Shown in pieces: positions 11,154 to 23,290 of a stretch of DNA of 64,000 bases. The notes beneath the pieces are model-generated. The model saw only the letters and a program-made list of their open reading frames with translations, ran no database searches and was not told the DNA's origin. How positions within the stretch are numbered: position 1 is the first letter of the stretch; the number at the start of each line of letters is the position of its first letter. The position numbers and the translations under genes are program-made. Origin of the DNA: Conus ventricosus (lineage: Eukaryota; Mollusca; Gastropoda; Neogastropoda; Conidae); the NCBI GenBank assembly GCA_018398815.1, contig CM031616.1:73026116-73090115 (forward strand). The letters are read 5' to 3'.

Positions 11154-11606
11154 GTGGTGTTGCTGTTGGCTGGCGAAGCGCGCACTCAACCTCCCCCACG
11201 AGAGGCGTGGAAGGCAGTCATGCCAACCCAGTGGTTGGAGGGACATGTGGAGTGTCTGAGAGTGGCTCACAGAAAAGCAGGGGAGCAATTCCACATCCAT
11301 GCTTCTAGGAGGAAGGCCAGGCATGAAATTTGTCAGTTTCTCCCCTCTGTTGTGGAGCCTCTTGGAAGGATGGATCCTGAGAGTCGCTCTGAGCCACCTC
11401 CAGCAGTGACCACACATCTGGAGTGGCACATTGTCCCATGGCCCACTGACAAAGGGAGCCAGGGAACCTCCCCTGAAACCCCTCCTATCCCACCTGCTGC
11501 CCCACAGTCCCCTGATCAGCAGCCACTGACAGACGGGAGCGGAATGACTGTCCGCAGATCTGCCCGCTCCAACAAGGGGGTTCCCCCACGCTGGAAGTGG
11601 AAGTGA
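11154..11606 (+). pseudogene. Residual polyprotein C-terminus of the LTR element
   Basis: A 150-residue open frame, rich in Pro, Arg and Ser toward its end, closes with the basic tail RRSARSNKGVPPRWKWK. Such RRS-x-R-x-x-x-x-P-P-R-W endings are common at the C-terminus of Gypsy polyproteins, after the integrase core. No catalytic domain is present. It sits 0.94 kb upstream of the 3' LTR, where such a tail would be expected. The M at 11154 is probably not a real start. An unrelated small protein is the alternative. Confidence 0.5.
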
Positions 11607-12533
11607 ATGTAGCATGTTAGGATAGGCATGCACCTCCTCCATCTTTTGGAATCTTTTGTTTTTTGGGTTCTTTTTTTTGACATGGGCATATGAATATATT
11701 CAGCCAAGTGGACACTTTTTTGTTGGGAAAGGTTTTTGTTGGTTGGTTGATAATGCTTCCAACGTGGCTGAAGGCAGTTCATTTGCGTGTATTGCTGCAG
11801 ATGTTTGTTGAACATTGAATTTCGTTTTTGAAGGTTTTGTGAAGAAATGTTGGGTGCATCTGTGTATTCAATGTGGACATTTAATGGGTATGAAGCACTG
11901 CCTTTTAAGAAAAGTTGTCTTGCATCCCGTATGTACGAATGAAGATTGACAGATGCCGAGTCAAGACAGTATAGGCAATAAATGGCCATACTGCCCCTGA
12001 ATGCTTGTTGGGAAAGATGCATTTTCCAGATTTACTTTAAAAGGAAGATCTGAAAAATTACAGACTTGAGGGCTACAAGTGAAACATGGACTCTTGTTGG
12101 GAAAAGGTGAACTCGATGTCCTACTGAATGCGATGCTCAGTTTAGGAGGCGACAGAAAAGCGCGAGATTGGCACTTTTAAGTCCCAGGGGGGTGTTTGGT
12201 GTTGTAAGCCCAGCCCGATTGGTTTTGTAAACTGCTGTCCCTCCGTTCTCTTGGTCGGTATGACTGCGATTTGTTTTTTTGTTGTACTATATTGATCTTT
12301 TGATGAACCATTCGGCATGTTTGATTTTGCTATGTGTGCTGATATGTTTTTTTTTGTTTTGAATTCTAACGGAATCTACCTTGTCGGTTTAAGTGCTGTC
12401 ACACTGTTGGTGGTAATTTTTGCTTGACAATTGACCTGTTGAGTGTTATATTGTCGCCAAGGATTTTTTATGTATTTTTTGTGTGCAAACGGCATGCTAT
12501 ACTATAGGCAAAGTTATGGGGACCATAACTGTC
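11607..12533. other. 3' untranslated interior of the LTR element
   Basis: Non-coding, T-rich sequence between the polyprotein tail and the polypurine tract. Nothing else recognised. Confidence 0.55.
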
Positions 12534-12544
12534 AGCAGGGGAGA
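12534..12544 (+). promoter_or_regulatory. Polypurine tract
   Basis: AGCAGGGGAGA, followed by TT and then the 3' LTR. Position and composition fit the plus-strand primer of an LTR element. Confidence 0.7.
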
Positions 12545-12546
12545 TT

Positions 12547-12986
12547 TGTGGCTGGACAGAAGTTTACTTCTGCAAATGTTTAATCTTCATGCTCTTGAAC
12601 TTAGTTGAAGAGCATGTTTCGTTTTATTGTGGCTATTTTTATTCTTTTGTTTGTAGTAGAGTTGATAAGGGTAGTGCGAGTGCATAGGGATTTCAGTGAA
12701 TTCTGATCTTTTGTCAGAAGAGTTATCCGCCTTGGTACCAGATTAGCTGGTTCCAGAATTATCTTTAGAATTCCAATGGATGAGTAGGAATACAATGGTT
12801 GGCTTGGTTTGCCTGGCTTGGCTTGGTTGGCTTGCCTGGCTTGGCTTGGCTGGCTTGGATGGTTGGTTTGCCTGGCTTGGCTTGGCTTGGCTTGGTTGAT
12901 TGACTGAATAAACGAAATGTCCAACACACGTGCGGTCTTGGGTGATGGACGGATGACTCTCCCCCCTCTACCCTTGACCTCTCACA
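12547..12986 (+). repeat. 3' LTR (440 bp)
   Basis: Matches the 5' LTR closely. AATAAA is at 12907-12912. It is followed by TGTG at 12987-12990, the possible target duplication. Confidence 0.9.
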
Positions 12987-13034
12987 TGTGTTTATGCATG
13001 TGGATCCACGTGTGTGTTCTTGAGTGGTTGGACC

Positions 13035-13240
<206 letters not shown>

Positions 13241-14125
13241 CTTCCACTTACAAGAACGGACCTTCTCTGTTACTGCCGAGTCATCAGCGGATTGGGAGGT
13301 CCCTGTGGTCTAAAGCATCACCTCGCAAAGAGCCCGAAAGGGGAGACCAAAAGTAGACTCCAATGGCCCGACAGACTCGAGTGCCGTCCCTTTAACACAT
13401 CGCAAAACGAACGCAGAGCTTGTCGACCTGTTGGATCTTGTTCAGGCAGGACAGATCACATTCAAAACAATGAAAACAAAAGACGAACACTTGGGTGAAC
13501 CTACGACCAAATTTTGCGCTCAAATCGGGTTCACCCAAAGCTAAATTCTGCACCCAGATCAAAGAGATTATGACTATTTGTGCTTTGTTTTAGAGTACAT
13601 TATTTTTTTCATGTATTCTTGAGTACATTCTCCTCCTCCTCCTCCTCCTCCTCCTCCTCCTCCTCCTCCTTCTTCTTCTTCTTCTTCTTCTTCTTCTTGT
13701 CGTCGTTGTTGTTATGATTAACAGTCATGCCTAATCAATTGAATGCCCTAGGCGTATACTATAAACGTTAGCACACATCAAATTACAGGCCAAAGGAATT
13801 AGAACAACAAGCAATACACACGCTCGCTCCACATCCGCGCGTACCGTCACCTAGCCCCCGCCCTCTCACACCCCCTTCTCCATCCTTCACCCAACTCTTA
13901 AAACAAAAACAATCACTATTAGATAGATAAAAACAAAACCATCCAAACACATATCATTCTCCCGAAAACAGCACCACTACATAATATTTGTTAATATCAG
14001 TCAGACGGGAGAAGAAAAGTTTTCCATTTGATCTCAAAGAGAGCAGAGAGGCAGAATATCCAATATGATGTGAGAGATTTTTATTAGTAAAAAAAAAAAA
14101 AAAACGGAAAGAACGAGAAAGGAAA
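13241..14125. other. No gene; unique sequence with a CTC/TTC microsatellite
   Basis: A CTC block passes into TTC at about 13629-13700. The rest is unique AT-rich sequence without coding signal. Confidence 0.65.
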
Positions 14126-14128
14126 ATG

Positions 14129-14248
14129 GGGGGGGGGGGGGGGGGGGGGAGAGGGACTGGGGAGTTTCGTACGAACAAAAGGAGTGTGGAACGGACGACA
14201 AAAGGAGTGTGGAATCAGAACGAACAAAAGGAGTGGGAACGAACGAAC

Positions 14249-14304
<56 letters not shown>

Positions 14305-14862
14305 TTTTTTTTAAAAAAAAAGGGGGGGAAAGGGGGGGAAAAAAGTTTAGGGAAACCCCAAAAAAAAAAAAAATTTTGGCCCGACAAAACAATTTTTGCC
14401 CCGCCCCTTTAAAAATTTTTGAAAACAAAAAAAGACGGGGCAAAACCCTTTTCCCCCTTTTCCCCCCTTTCCCCTTTTTTTTTGGGGCTGTAAAAAAAAA
14501 AGGAAAAAAATTTGAATGCCCTTTGGCTTAAAAAAAAGGGGTTACCCAAACAAATTTTCCCCCAAAAAAAGAAACACAAGAATAAAACTTAAACTTTCCC
14601 CCTCCTCCCTCCCCCCCCCTCCCCCCCCCTTTTTTCTTCCTTCCCCCTTTTTTTAAAAAAACATTACCCATAAAAAATTGGGGTAAAAAAAAATTTACAC
14701 AATAAAATTCCCCAAAAAAAACACAAAATTAAAACCCCCCCAACGGGAGAAACGGGTTTCCATTTATTTTTAAAAACCAAAACAAAAAATAAATTAATTT
14801 TGATAAAAAAAAAAAAAAAAAACCCCAAAAAAGAACAAAAAAGAAAAAGGGGGGGGGGGTTT

Positions 14863-14896
<34 letters not shown>

Positions 14897-14911
14897 GGTG
14901 GGGGGGGGGGG

Positions 14912-14954
<43 letters not shown>

Positions 14955-15452
14955 TAATAAAGGGACACGGGGAAATTTTCTACGAACAAAAGGAGTGTGG
15001 AACGGCCCAAAAAAAGGGAGTGGGGAACAAAAAGAACAAAAGGAGTGTAACAAAACGAAAAAAAAGGAGTGTGGGGAAACAGAAACGAACAAAGGAGTGG
15101 GAACAGAACGAACAAAAGGAGGTTGGAACAGAAGGGAAGGGGGAAACAGAACAAAAAAAGGATTGGGGAACAAAACAACAAAAGGATTGGAAAAACGAAC
15201 AAAAGGATGGGGAAACAAACGAACAAAAGGAGTGTGGAAAACAGAACAGAACAAAACAAAAAAGGAGGTGGAACAAACGAACAAAAGGAGTGGAACAAAC
15301 GAAAAAAGGGAGGTGGAAAAAGAACGAAAAAAAAGGATTGGAACAAAACAGAACGAACAAAGGGTGTGAACAGAACGAACAAAAGGGTGTGGAACAGAAC
15401 GAAAAAAAAAGGGAGTGTGGAAAACAAAACGAACAAAAGGAGTGTGGAAAGA
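14129..15452. repeat. ~25-bp minisatellite in homopolymer-garbled sequence
   Basis: Units of the form GGAACAGAACGAACAAAAGG plus AGTGT recur at about 14170-14255 and 14983-15452. Between them and at 14800-14955 the sequence is blocks of A, T, G and C homopolymers, including runs of about 20 T followed by A and long G-runs broken by TT. This is typical of failed consensus over a repeat. The Lys/Gln/Thr-rich and Phe/Ser-rich frames are translations of the repeat. Confidence 0.85.
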
Positions 15453-17065
15453 TAAAGATCAAGGAACGGATTTCACGTGAAGCGGTAAAAACAATGGAAG
15501 ATAGCCAGATCTTGGGGGAAGGGAAGATTCAAGGTTTTTATCACGGAGAGGGGGGCAATTTTTGGGGATGTTCGTCCACAGGGGGCCTGGGGAGAACAAA
15601 ATCCGGGAAACACGCCCAAAGGGGCGAGGCAAAAAATGAGGGGGGCAGCGTGGGTTTGGGTCCCCCTTTCACAACAAAAAGGGGACCGGGGAGTTTTTCA
15701 TTTTTGACAAAGGCCTGACGGGTGGAGAAGAGTGGGAAAGGGGTGTGGTGTGTGGGGGGGGGGGGGGGGGCCATTCCACCCCCCGAAGGTAAAGACCGAA
15801 AAAGCGCTAAAGACAGGCAGCTTGCAGCCTCACGATGCCGACCGACCTTTTTTTCACACCCCGTGCCCCCCGGTTTTTTCTTCTTTTCTTTCTGCTTAGG
15901 CAATTACAAAAACCCTCAAATCCTCACTCAGCGTTGCATTTCCACAGGTCAGACCCAAAAATGGGGGCCGTTGAGTCGGAGACGTCAATGCAGACAGGGG
16001 AACGAAACTAGCGTACATCCTCCGTCTAAGGGTAAAAAAGGTCAAAGCAACGGCAACACACACACACCACACACACACACACACACCCGCCGTCGTGTTT
16101 CCTACAACGGAGAAGGAAAAACAAATCACTGCCCGACACCCAAACACATTCATAACAAGGTTTTTTTACGCTTCAGGTTTTGGTTATATTAGAGTGTGGA
16201 TCAGGAGAAACTAGAAAATGGGCTGAGGATCATTGTGCGAATCCGGGTCCCGGACCCCCTTTATCCTGGCCGGATGTCTGCGCCTCCAGGTACCTTTTAG
16301 TCCTTTCTGAAGTAAACCCCCCCCACAAAAGCTCCCGGTCCTTTTGCGAAGAAAAAATTTTGAAGGTTTGCCAGGCACCAGCAAGTTCACCTGTTTTGGG
16401 AGCATGCCCGCAAGGCAGAACTTCAGGAAAAAAACATGAAAGCAAGGGCACCAAGGCAAGACACGACACACGTTTTTTGTTCTCCACCAATTTGGAGGAA
16501 TGCCAACATCTTTCTTCCCACCAGCTGAGACTGCCAGCAAACCAAAGTTGGGCCTGTGCACAGCATGGTTCAGAGAGCGGAACTCACCAAAAGGGGTGGG
16601 GGAAAAGCAAGCTACGATCTTCTCAACCCCGTTTCGAAAAAATTTTTTCGTTCAAACAGACGGGGAAAAACAAATCCAAAGAAGAAACCCGAGACCATAC
16701 AACATCCTCAAACCGAACTGGAAAGCTAGGAAAAAAAACCACCCTGGAGGAGGCCCAAAACAACATCGCACTTTTATCGCTGGGGGCTGGAATCCTTTGA
16801 AACGAAAAAGAGGAAGGGCGGTAATTCATGGGAAAGGATCCTGGAAAAGAGGGGAAAACTACCAAAGTCCTGGGGGAAAGGGGGGGGCGGAGCAAAAAGG
16901 GGGAAAAGGGGGGGGGGGGGGGGGTGGGGGGGGAAGGGGAGGCTAAAACCCAAAACCCCCCCAAAAAAGGTCACACTGAGACTGGAGCGAAGGCCATTTG
17001 TCCCAGCGGAACGAAGAGGACTGAGTGTGTAACTGTAAGCAAGTCCTCGCGCAAGTTTCAGACGC
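15453..17065. other. No gene; low-accuracy sequence
   Basis: Homopolymer stretches of 4-8 bases are strikingly frequent throughout, as if run lengths were miscalled. A short CA block lies near 16055-16086. Open frames here (for example 16180-16800) look like chance and share no recognisable domain. Confidence 0.5.
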
Positions 17066-17365
17066 AAGATACGTTCAGACAGCATGGCAGATACGTTCAG
17101 ACAACATGGAAGATATGTCAAGACAGCATGAAAAATACATTCAGACAGCATGAAAGTACGATCAGATAGTATGGAAGATACGTTCAGACCGCATGGAAGA
17201 CATGCTCAGACAGCATGGAAGATACGCGCAGACAGCATGGAAGATATGTTCAGACAGCATGAAGATACGCGCAGACAGCATGGAAGATATGTTTCGACAG
17301 CATGGACGAAATTTCAGACAGCATGGAAGATATCTTCAGACAGCATGTAAGATACGTTCATAAAG

Positions 17366-17887
17366 CCGGAATAGCTCATTGGTAGAGCGCCTGACTCGTA
17401 ATCTTGGTGATCCTGGGTTGCGGTTCGAACCTCCACCGGGGCGTTTCGGTACAGGGGGATTTTTCCTCGGATTAACATTGGTTCTGACTCCATTTCCCAT
17501 ACAGTCCTTCGAATGAGACTATAAACCGAGGTTCCGTGTGTGAACGCATGCATAACATCTTGCACACACGTAAAATCCCATCACCAACTTTCGGAAGAGT
17601 AGGCCAGTTTGGCCGTTGGTATGGATGACACGTTACACATAGCATGCACTCTGCGTGAGAAATGGAGGAAAAATGAAGGAAGTAAGGAAAATGAGTGATC
17701 GATATTGAACGATACTGAATGGATGACACGGAAACGACTGAATGAAGCGCCAGCTGGCAGCTCTTTAGTCGGCACTACCCAGGTAGGCAGCCCGTTGTGT
17801 AAACGAGTGTGGATTGTAAAGCGCTTATGAGCTTGGTCTCTAGCCGAGAATAGGCGCTATATAAGTATTCATTATTATTATTATTAT
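17366..17887 (+). mobile_element. tRNA-derived SINE, ~520 bp
   Basis: The 5' head is tRNA-like, with A box TAGCTCATTGGTAGAGCG and B box GGTTCGAACCT. Its anticodon-loop region, CTGACTCGTAATC, looks most like a threonine tRNA (CGT). The body has no open frame. The 3' end carries GTAAAGCGCTTATGAG and GGCGCTATATAAGTATTC, followed by an ATT-repeat tail; this resembles the conserved 3' domains of invertebrate and vertebrate SINEs that borrow a LINE tail. TAAAG on both sides (17361-17365 and 17888-17892) is a plausible short target duplication. The insertion lies inside the 22-bp minisatellite. Confidence 0.9.
17372..17432 (+). promoter_or_regulatory. Internal Pol III promoter of the SINE (A and B boxes)
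   Basis: The A box is near 17372-17389 and the B box GGTTCGAACCT at 17422-17432, in the spacing of a tRNA gene. A few extra bases sit before the B box. Confidence 0.8.
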
Positions 17888-18013
17888 TAAAGCATGGAAG
17901 ATATGTTCAGACAGCATGGAAGATACTTCAGACAGCATGGAAGACCTCTTCTGACAGCATGGAAGATACGTTCAGAGAGCATGGAAGATATGTTCAGAGA
18001 GCATGGAAGATAT

Positions 18014-19095
18014 CTTTCTGGACTCCACTTACAGGAGGAGCACAAATACCGCCATGGAGAGGGAACTCTCAACGCCTCTTTCTGGCCCACCCCCTAACAA
18101 GGTCAACTCATTCTCCAGACCCATCGGTCGACTCATTGCCTTCCTGCCTGTAAAAACCAGCAACAAGAAAAGCTCTTTCTCTTCTTGGACTGGAACCACC
18201 TTCCATATGACCCCATATGATCATTTCCAAAGGATGGTTTCAAATTCACGGGTCTGTCACTCCTCCTCCCCCCCCCCCCCCCCCCCCCTCATAATCCCCT
18301 ATCTATGCCCGCCATCCCTAAGTATCCCCCCCCTCCCCCTCTCCTGTTCTCCCATCTACCACCTCCCCATCCCCACACCTCCCCATCCCCACACCTCTCC
18401 TATTTCGAACAACCTTACTGCGTTTCGTCCAGTCTAGATTTAGGCCAACTCTGTTGAAACCGAAAACCCCAATCAAAACGTCAAAACCTCAAAAAGTGGA
18501 TGTCACCAGAGAGAAAGTTCAGTTTGCCACGAACACGACAACACGCGACTTTAATTTTAATAAGGAGCAGATTTTGAAGGTATTTTGCAGAGTGAACTTA
18601 TTCCACGACATGCTTTAGTCGGGCGATTTTCTTTTCTTTTCTTTTTTTCTTTTCCATTTCGCGTCTTTAGCCAATGATGACGCTGTTGGGAGACACGTGA
18701 CCATGCTTTCCTTTGATAATCAAACAGCAGACGAGAAGTGGACAGTCCTGTTTCAAATTTTTAACATGATGAAAACTTTGGGATCGAATTACTTCATTGC
18801 GACAGAATCCATTGGGTGCTAAATTGAAAACTAAAAGAAAAACGCACCAAAAAGTCACCGGGATGATCACACTGATGACTACTTTTAGTGCTCCGTCAAT
18901 CAGTCAGTGTGCACTGTAAACGAACGTAACATTTTCAGATTTTGCCGTAGGTATTTCATCGTGTGATATGTCTGATAAGACAAACTTCTGAAACACTCAC
19001 AGATCTAAGTTGAGTGGGGATTGGGGGTTTGACAACTCAAGAATCAGTGTCGTGTGACTTTAGCCGAAGTTTCACCACGTAGGGATATGAGGGCG
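18014..19095. other. No gene; unique sequence
   Basis: A C-run lies near 18269-18288, followed by C-rich sequence to 18400; the rest is unique. No motif recognised. Confidence 0.55.
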
Positions 19096-19099
19096 TCGA

Positions 19100-20318
19100 T
19101 CAATCGCCTGTAATAGAAACAAACCCAGACGAGGAAGGGAGAGAAGTTTCTATTGTCTGTAGATCACTACCATTCGTTTGGAGTGACGAGTCATCGGCAA
19201 ATAAATCTGTCGTGACCTTTTCATCTGATACGGACAATGGTAAATCATTGATGAAGATGCAGAATAGTAGGGGGCCTAGTACAGAGCCCTGTGGGACTCC
19301 ATGTCTGACAAAGTCTGAAGCGGAGGTTGTGCCATTAAGCACCACATACTGAGTCCTATCGTTCAAGTATGATTGGAATAATGAGATTGTCGGGGTATGG
19401 TTCAAGTAGACAGATGGTTTCTTTAGAAGAATGGAATGATCAACAAGATCAAACGCCTTTTTGAAGTCAAGAAAGACAACCCCTGTCATTTGTGATTGGT
19501 TCATATTTGAAAGCCATGAGTCACACATTCGTGATAATGCTGTGTGGCAGGAATGATTAGATCGGAATCCAGATTGGAGTGGGTGAAATAGTTTGTTTTT
19601 CTCCATGAACTGAGATACGTGTGTGTGTGTGTGTCTTTCAAGGGGTTTGGATAGAATCGATAGTAAGGATATTGGTCTGAAATTATTTGGATCCGACAAA
19701 TCATTTGATTTTGGAAGGGGGATCACTTTGGCGTTTTTGAACGCCTGAGGGAAAACATTAGTTTCAATGGATAGATTATAGATGTATGTAAGAGAATCAA
19801 CAATGTAACTTAGGTAGAGCGAGTTTGAGAAGAAATGCGGGTATGTTATCAGGACCCATGGATTTTTTATTCTTTAATTGCGCTATGTGCATACCTACTT
19901 CATGTACAGCAAGAAGGGGAATTTTGATTGAGTTACTGGATCCAAGTTTTTGTTTGCAAAATGATATTAGGGAAGTCGGGCATGTATATTCATTTGCTGC
20001 TCTTATAGTCTGTGAAGCTTGAGTAAGGGTACCTGATAATGACAGAAAGTGGATATTGAATTTGTCCGGGGTGATGTTTGTGCTTGAAGTTTGTGAATTT
20101 GTACGCTTGTTGCGTACAATAGTGTTTATTGCCCTCCACATTGGCGCTGTGGATTTTGCATCCATTATCATTTGAGTGAAGTAGTCTCGTTTGGCTTTTT
20201 CAACTTCGTTTGAAACAAAGTTTCTCTGCTCTTTGTATTCGTCAAACAAATTTGCTGCCTTGAGTTGGTCACGTAGTACCATTTCTTGCAGCAATTCTGG
20301 CGTTAACCACGGGTTCAT
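19100..20318 (-). pseudogene. LINE reverse transcriptase, broken
   Basis: Two frames carry it: 20318-19797 (linker and RT block 0) and 19726-19100 (RT fingers through palm). They are joined only by passing a frame change near 19790. The catalytic FADD is present, while the thumb and everything after it are missing. In intact relatives this enzyme performs target-primed reverse transcription at nicked genomic DNA. Confidence 0.9.
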
Positions 20319-20489
20319 CTGCGGATGCCTAATTCTTTTTTGATGTAACGGCGCGTGTTTATTTATGATGGTGAGGAATGTTTGGTACCAGAAGGACAGT
20401 GCATCATCGACGTCTGAGTAATTATAAGTTAAGTGAAATGGGGAAATGTTTCAGTCATGGAGGTATGCTGCTTCATTAAACTTTTTGAA

Positions 20490-20490
<1 letters not shown>
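19100..20490 (-). mobile_element. CR1-like non-LTR retrotransposon fragment (RT region)
   Basis: Read leftward, the order is: pre-RT linker (DDALSFWYQTFLTIINKHAP and MNPWLTPELLQEM), then GPDNIPAFLLKLALPKL, VIPLPKS and NNFRPISLLSILSKPLE. These are followed by VVFLDFKKAFDLVDHSILL, GVPQGSVLGPLLFCIFIND and the active-site block FADDSSLQT. This is the RT of a CR1/L2-type LINE. The endonuclease side is replaced by a GA microsatellite at 20489, and the reading stops about 15 residues after FADD. A 1-base frameshift lies near 19790 and a CA expansion in the codons after KPLER, so it is inactive. Confidence 0.92.
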
Positions 20491-20549
<59 letters not shown>

Positions 20550-20663
20550 ACTGACTAGCCCACGTGACAACACCATCCCTCCATACTCCCATCCTTCTCT
20601 CCCTCACCTTTCACTCCCTCTCTCGGCCCCCATCCTTGATCCTGTGTCCCCCCCCCTCCCCCC

Positions 20664-20703
<40 letters not shown>

Positions 20704-20912
20704 TTCTTCCATGAGAAGATGAGTTTTACGTCCTCACAGCGTAAGCTTTTAGGGACAAGTTTTTCGCCGCAGCAGGCTGCGGCATGGAGTCGTTCGTCTT
20801 GGCCGCAAGACGATGTTGGCTGGCAGGTTGGGTCGTGTGGTTGGGGTTAGGAAGAGAGAGCGAAAGGGGTAGGAGAAGGTGGGGGTAGGAAGAGAGAGAG
20901 AGGGGGGGGGAT

Positions 20913-20943
<31 letters not shown>

Positions 20944-21102
20944 GGCAGGGGGAATAAGAGAGAGACAGAGGCAGAGAGACAGACAGGGATAGAGAAACAG
21001 AGAGAGTGGAAGGGGTAGAAGGGAGAGAGGATGGGGGTAGGGGAGAGAAGGAGGAATGGAGTGGGAGAGTGAGAGAGAGGGTGGGGGTAGGCGAGAGAGA
21101 AA

Positions 21103-21146
<44 letters not shown>

Positions 21147-21502
21147 GGAAAGAGAAAAGGGTAACGGGGGAGGGGGGGGGGGGATCGAGGTGAGAGAAAG
21201 ATAGGGTGTGGTAGGAGGGAGAGAGGGGAAAGGGGGAGTCCAGATGGTAGAGAGGGACAGAGGATGGGGGCTGGAGAGAGAGAGGAGGGGTTGGGGTAGA
21301 AAGCGAGCGAGAGGGTGGGGGCTGGAGAGATTGAGAGAGGGTGGGACTGGGGGAGAGAGAGAGAGAGAGAGAGAGAGAGGACCAAGACGGGTTGTGTGGA
21401 GCAATTCAACATCCGTTTTATCGGAACAGACGTACGCTTTGACCTATCTTCGAGTCTACCTTCGTCAGTGTCAAACACACACATACACACGCACGCGACG
21501 CG

Positions 21503-21567
<65 letters not shown>

Positions 21568-21570
21568 TTG
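20489..21570. repeat. GA microsatellite, long poly-C, GA/GGGG-rich tract, CA microsatellite
   Basis: GA at about 20489-20548; C-runs at about 20648-20700 (the longest over 35 bases); an imperfect GAGAGAGGGTGGGGGTAG-type tract at about 20850-21380; CA at about 21503-21562. Long Ser/Pro/Leu frames on the - strand are translations of the purine-rich tract. Confidence 0.94.
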
Positions 21571-21946
21571 GTTCATGCACTTTTCCTCCCTCCTTGTCAG
21601 ACCATATGCTGATCATTAATCTCTGTCTCGTTTGTTGGCGACCAGCCAGCCATGAAATAGGGCCTGTACAGTCTCTGCATCATCATGTTACACAATACAG
21701 CTCTACGTCGCCGCGTTGTACAGATACATACGCAAGAGTTACCTGGACGCTTGCAACGACGAGAGGGACTATCGTCATTCTCCTAGGCTCACGAAGACTC
21801 TCTTTCCTCTGACAGCGGAGAGTGGCTGCCTACCTGACGGGACGACAAATTAACGACAACCTTCTCAACCTTGACAATGCCAGTGAGCGATCCGGCTTGT
21901 GAGGTTGCGTACATGGGGTGATCTCCCCATCTCCCGCCCCCACCCC

Positions 21947-22359
<413 letters not shown>

Positions 22360-22586
22360 GTCTGTGGCCGGAGAAAGTCGCGGGAAGGGGGAGGAGGGAC
22401 GAATTTAAGGGGGGGGGGGGGGGCAGGGTGGACTGAATTCCAAAGATTGTCATCATCCAGTTCCCGGGACAGGGTTGCCAGCAGTAATTGGGTCAAACTG
22501 TCAGTTCACCTCGTAAACTGCACCAGCTTTGATGCATTCCACACCAGCTATTCTGAAAAAGCTAGCAAACACACCGACAGTATCAT

Positions 22587-23150
22587 GCAGGCTCCCCTGT
22601 CATAGGAGGCCTACCACAGGGCCTCTCCCCCTCACACAGCATGCAGGCTCCCCTGTCATAGGAGGCCTACCACAGGGCCTCTCTCCTTCACACAGCATGC
22701 AGGCTCCCCTGTCATAGGAGGCCTACCACAGGGCCTCTCTCCTTCACACAGCATGCAGGCTCCCCTGTCATAGGAGGCCTACCACAGGGCCTTTCTCCTT
22801 CACACAGCATGCAGGCTCCCCTGTCATAGGAGGCCTACCACAGGGCCTCTCTCCTTCACACAGCATGCAGGCTCCCCTGTCATAGGAGGCCTACCACAGG
22901 GCCTCTCTCCTTCACACAGCATGCAGGCTCCCCTGTCATAGGAGGCCTACCACAGGGCCTTTCTCCTTCACACAGCATGCAGGCTCCCCTGTCATAGGAG
23001 GCCTACCACAGGGCCTCTCTCCTTCACACAGCATGCAGGCTCCCCTGTCATAGGAGGCCTACCACAGGGCCTCTCTCCTTCACACAGCATGCAGGCTCCC
23101 CTGTCATAGGAGGCCTACCACAGGGCCTCTTTCCTTCACAAAGCATGCAG
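22587..23150. repeat. 56-bp satellite, 10 copies
   Basis: The unit begins GCAGGCTCCCCTGTCATAGG and ends CTTCACACAGCAT. Copies start at 22587 and 22643 and continue at 56-bp spacing; the eleventh is cut after a few bases at about 23150. Copies are nearly identical. A C-to-T change (CTTTCTCC for CTCTCTCC) appears in copies 4 and 7, with a related change in copy 10. Confidence 0.96.
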
Positions 23151-23251
23151 GCTAAATGACGAGGCTTATTAAAACTGTCTTTAGTTCAGGTAGGCGAAAT
23201 TGTGGGGGCGGGGGGTGTAGGATGTAAAGGGGAAGAAGGTTAAAGGGGTGA

Positions 23252-23290
<39 letters not shown>

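Larger units (their letters stand above)
7887..12986 (+). mobile_element. Non-autonomous LTR retrotransposon (LARD-like), 5.1 kb
   Basis: Two direct repeats, 7887-8336 and 12547-12986, both start TGTGGCTGG and end CTCACA. A primer-binding-site-like sequence follows the first LTR and a purine tract precedes the second. The flanking bases on both sides read TGTG, consistent with a 4-bp target duplication, but the left flank is a GT microsatellite, so this is weak. The 4.2-kb interior has no gag, protease, RT or RNase H, only a polyprotein C-terminal tail at 11154-11606. The element must therefore have moved using enzymes from a relative. The LTRs are almost identical over their first ~300 bases, suggesting a fairly young insertion. 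Confidence 0.88.
17070..18013. repeat. 22-bp minisatellite, split by a SINE
   Basis: The unit GACAGCATGGAAGATATGTT plus CA recurs at 22-bp spacing (for example 17231 and 17253), with CG/TG variants. It occupies about 17070-17360 and resumes at 17893-18013; the interval is the SINE. Confidence 0.93.

Noticed and set aside
11145..12022. - strand frames of 165 and 168 residues opposite the polyprotein tail
   Set aside because: Antisense shadows; composition unlike a real protein and no motif seen.
14800..15718. Lys/Gln/Asn-rich frames of 189 and 268 residues
   Set aside because: Generated by the 25-bp minisatellite and miscalled homopolymers; overlapping frames look equally open.
17366..17443. 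Functional tRNA gene
   Set aside because: The acceptor and anticodon stems do not pair properly, extra bases precede the B box, and a SINE body and tail follow.
20726..21616. 296-residue Ser/Pro/Leu frame on the - strand
   Set aside because: Translation of a GA/GGGG-rich tract and a CA microsatellite.
22587..23150. CRISPR array
   Set aside because: Head-to-tail satellite with no unique spacers, in a eukaryotic context.
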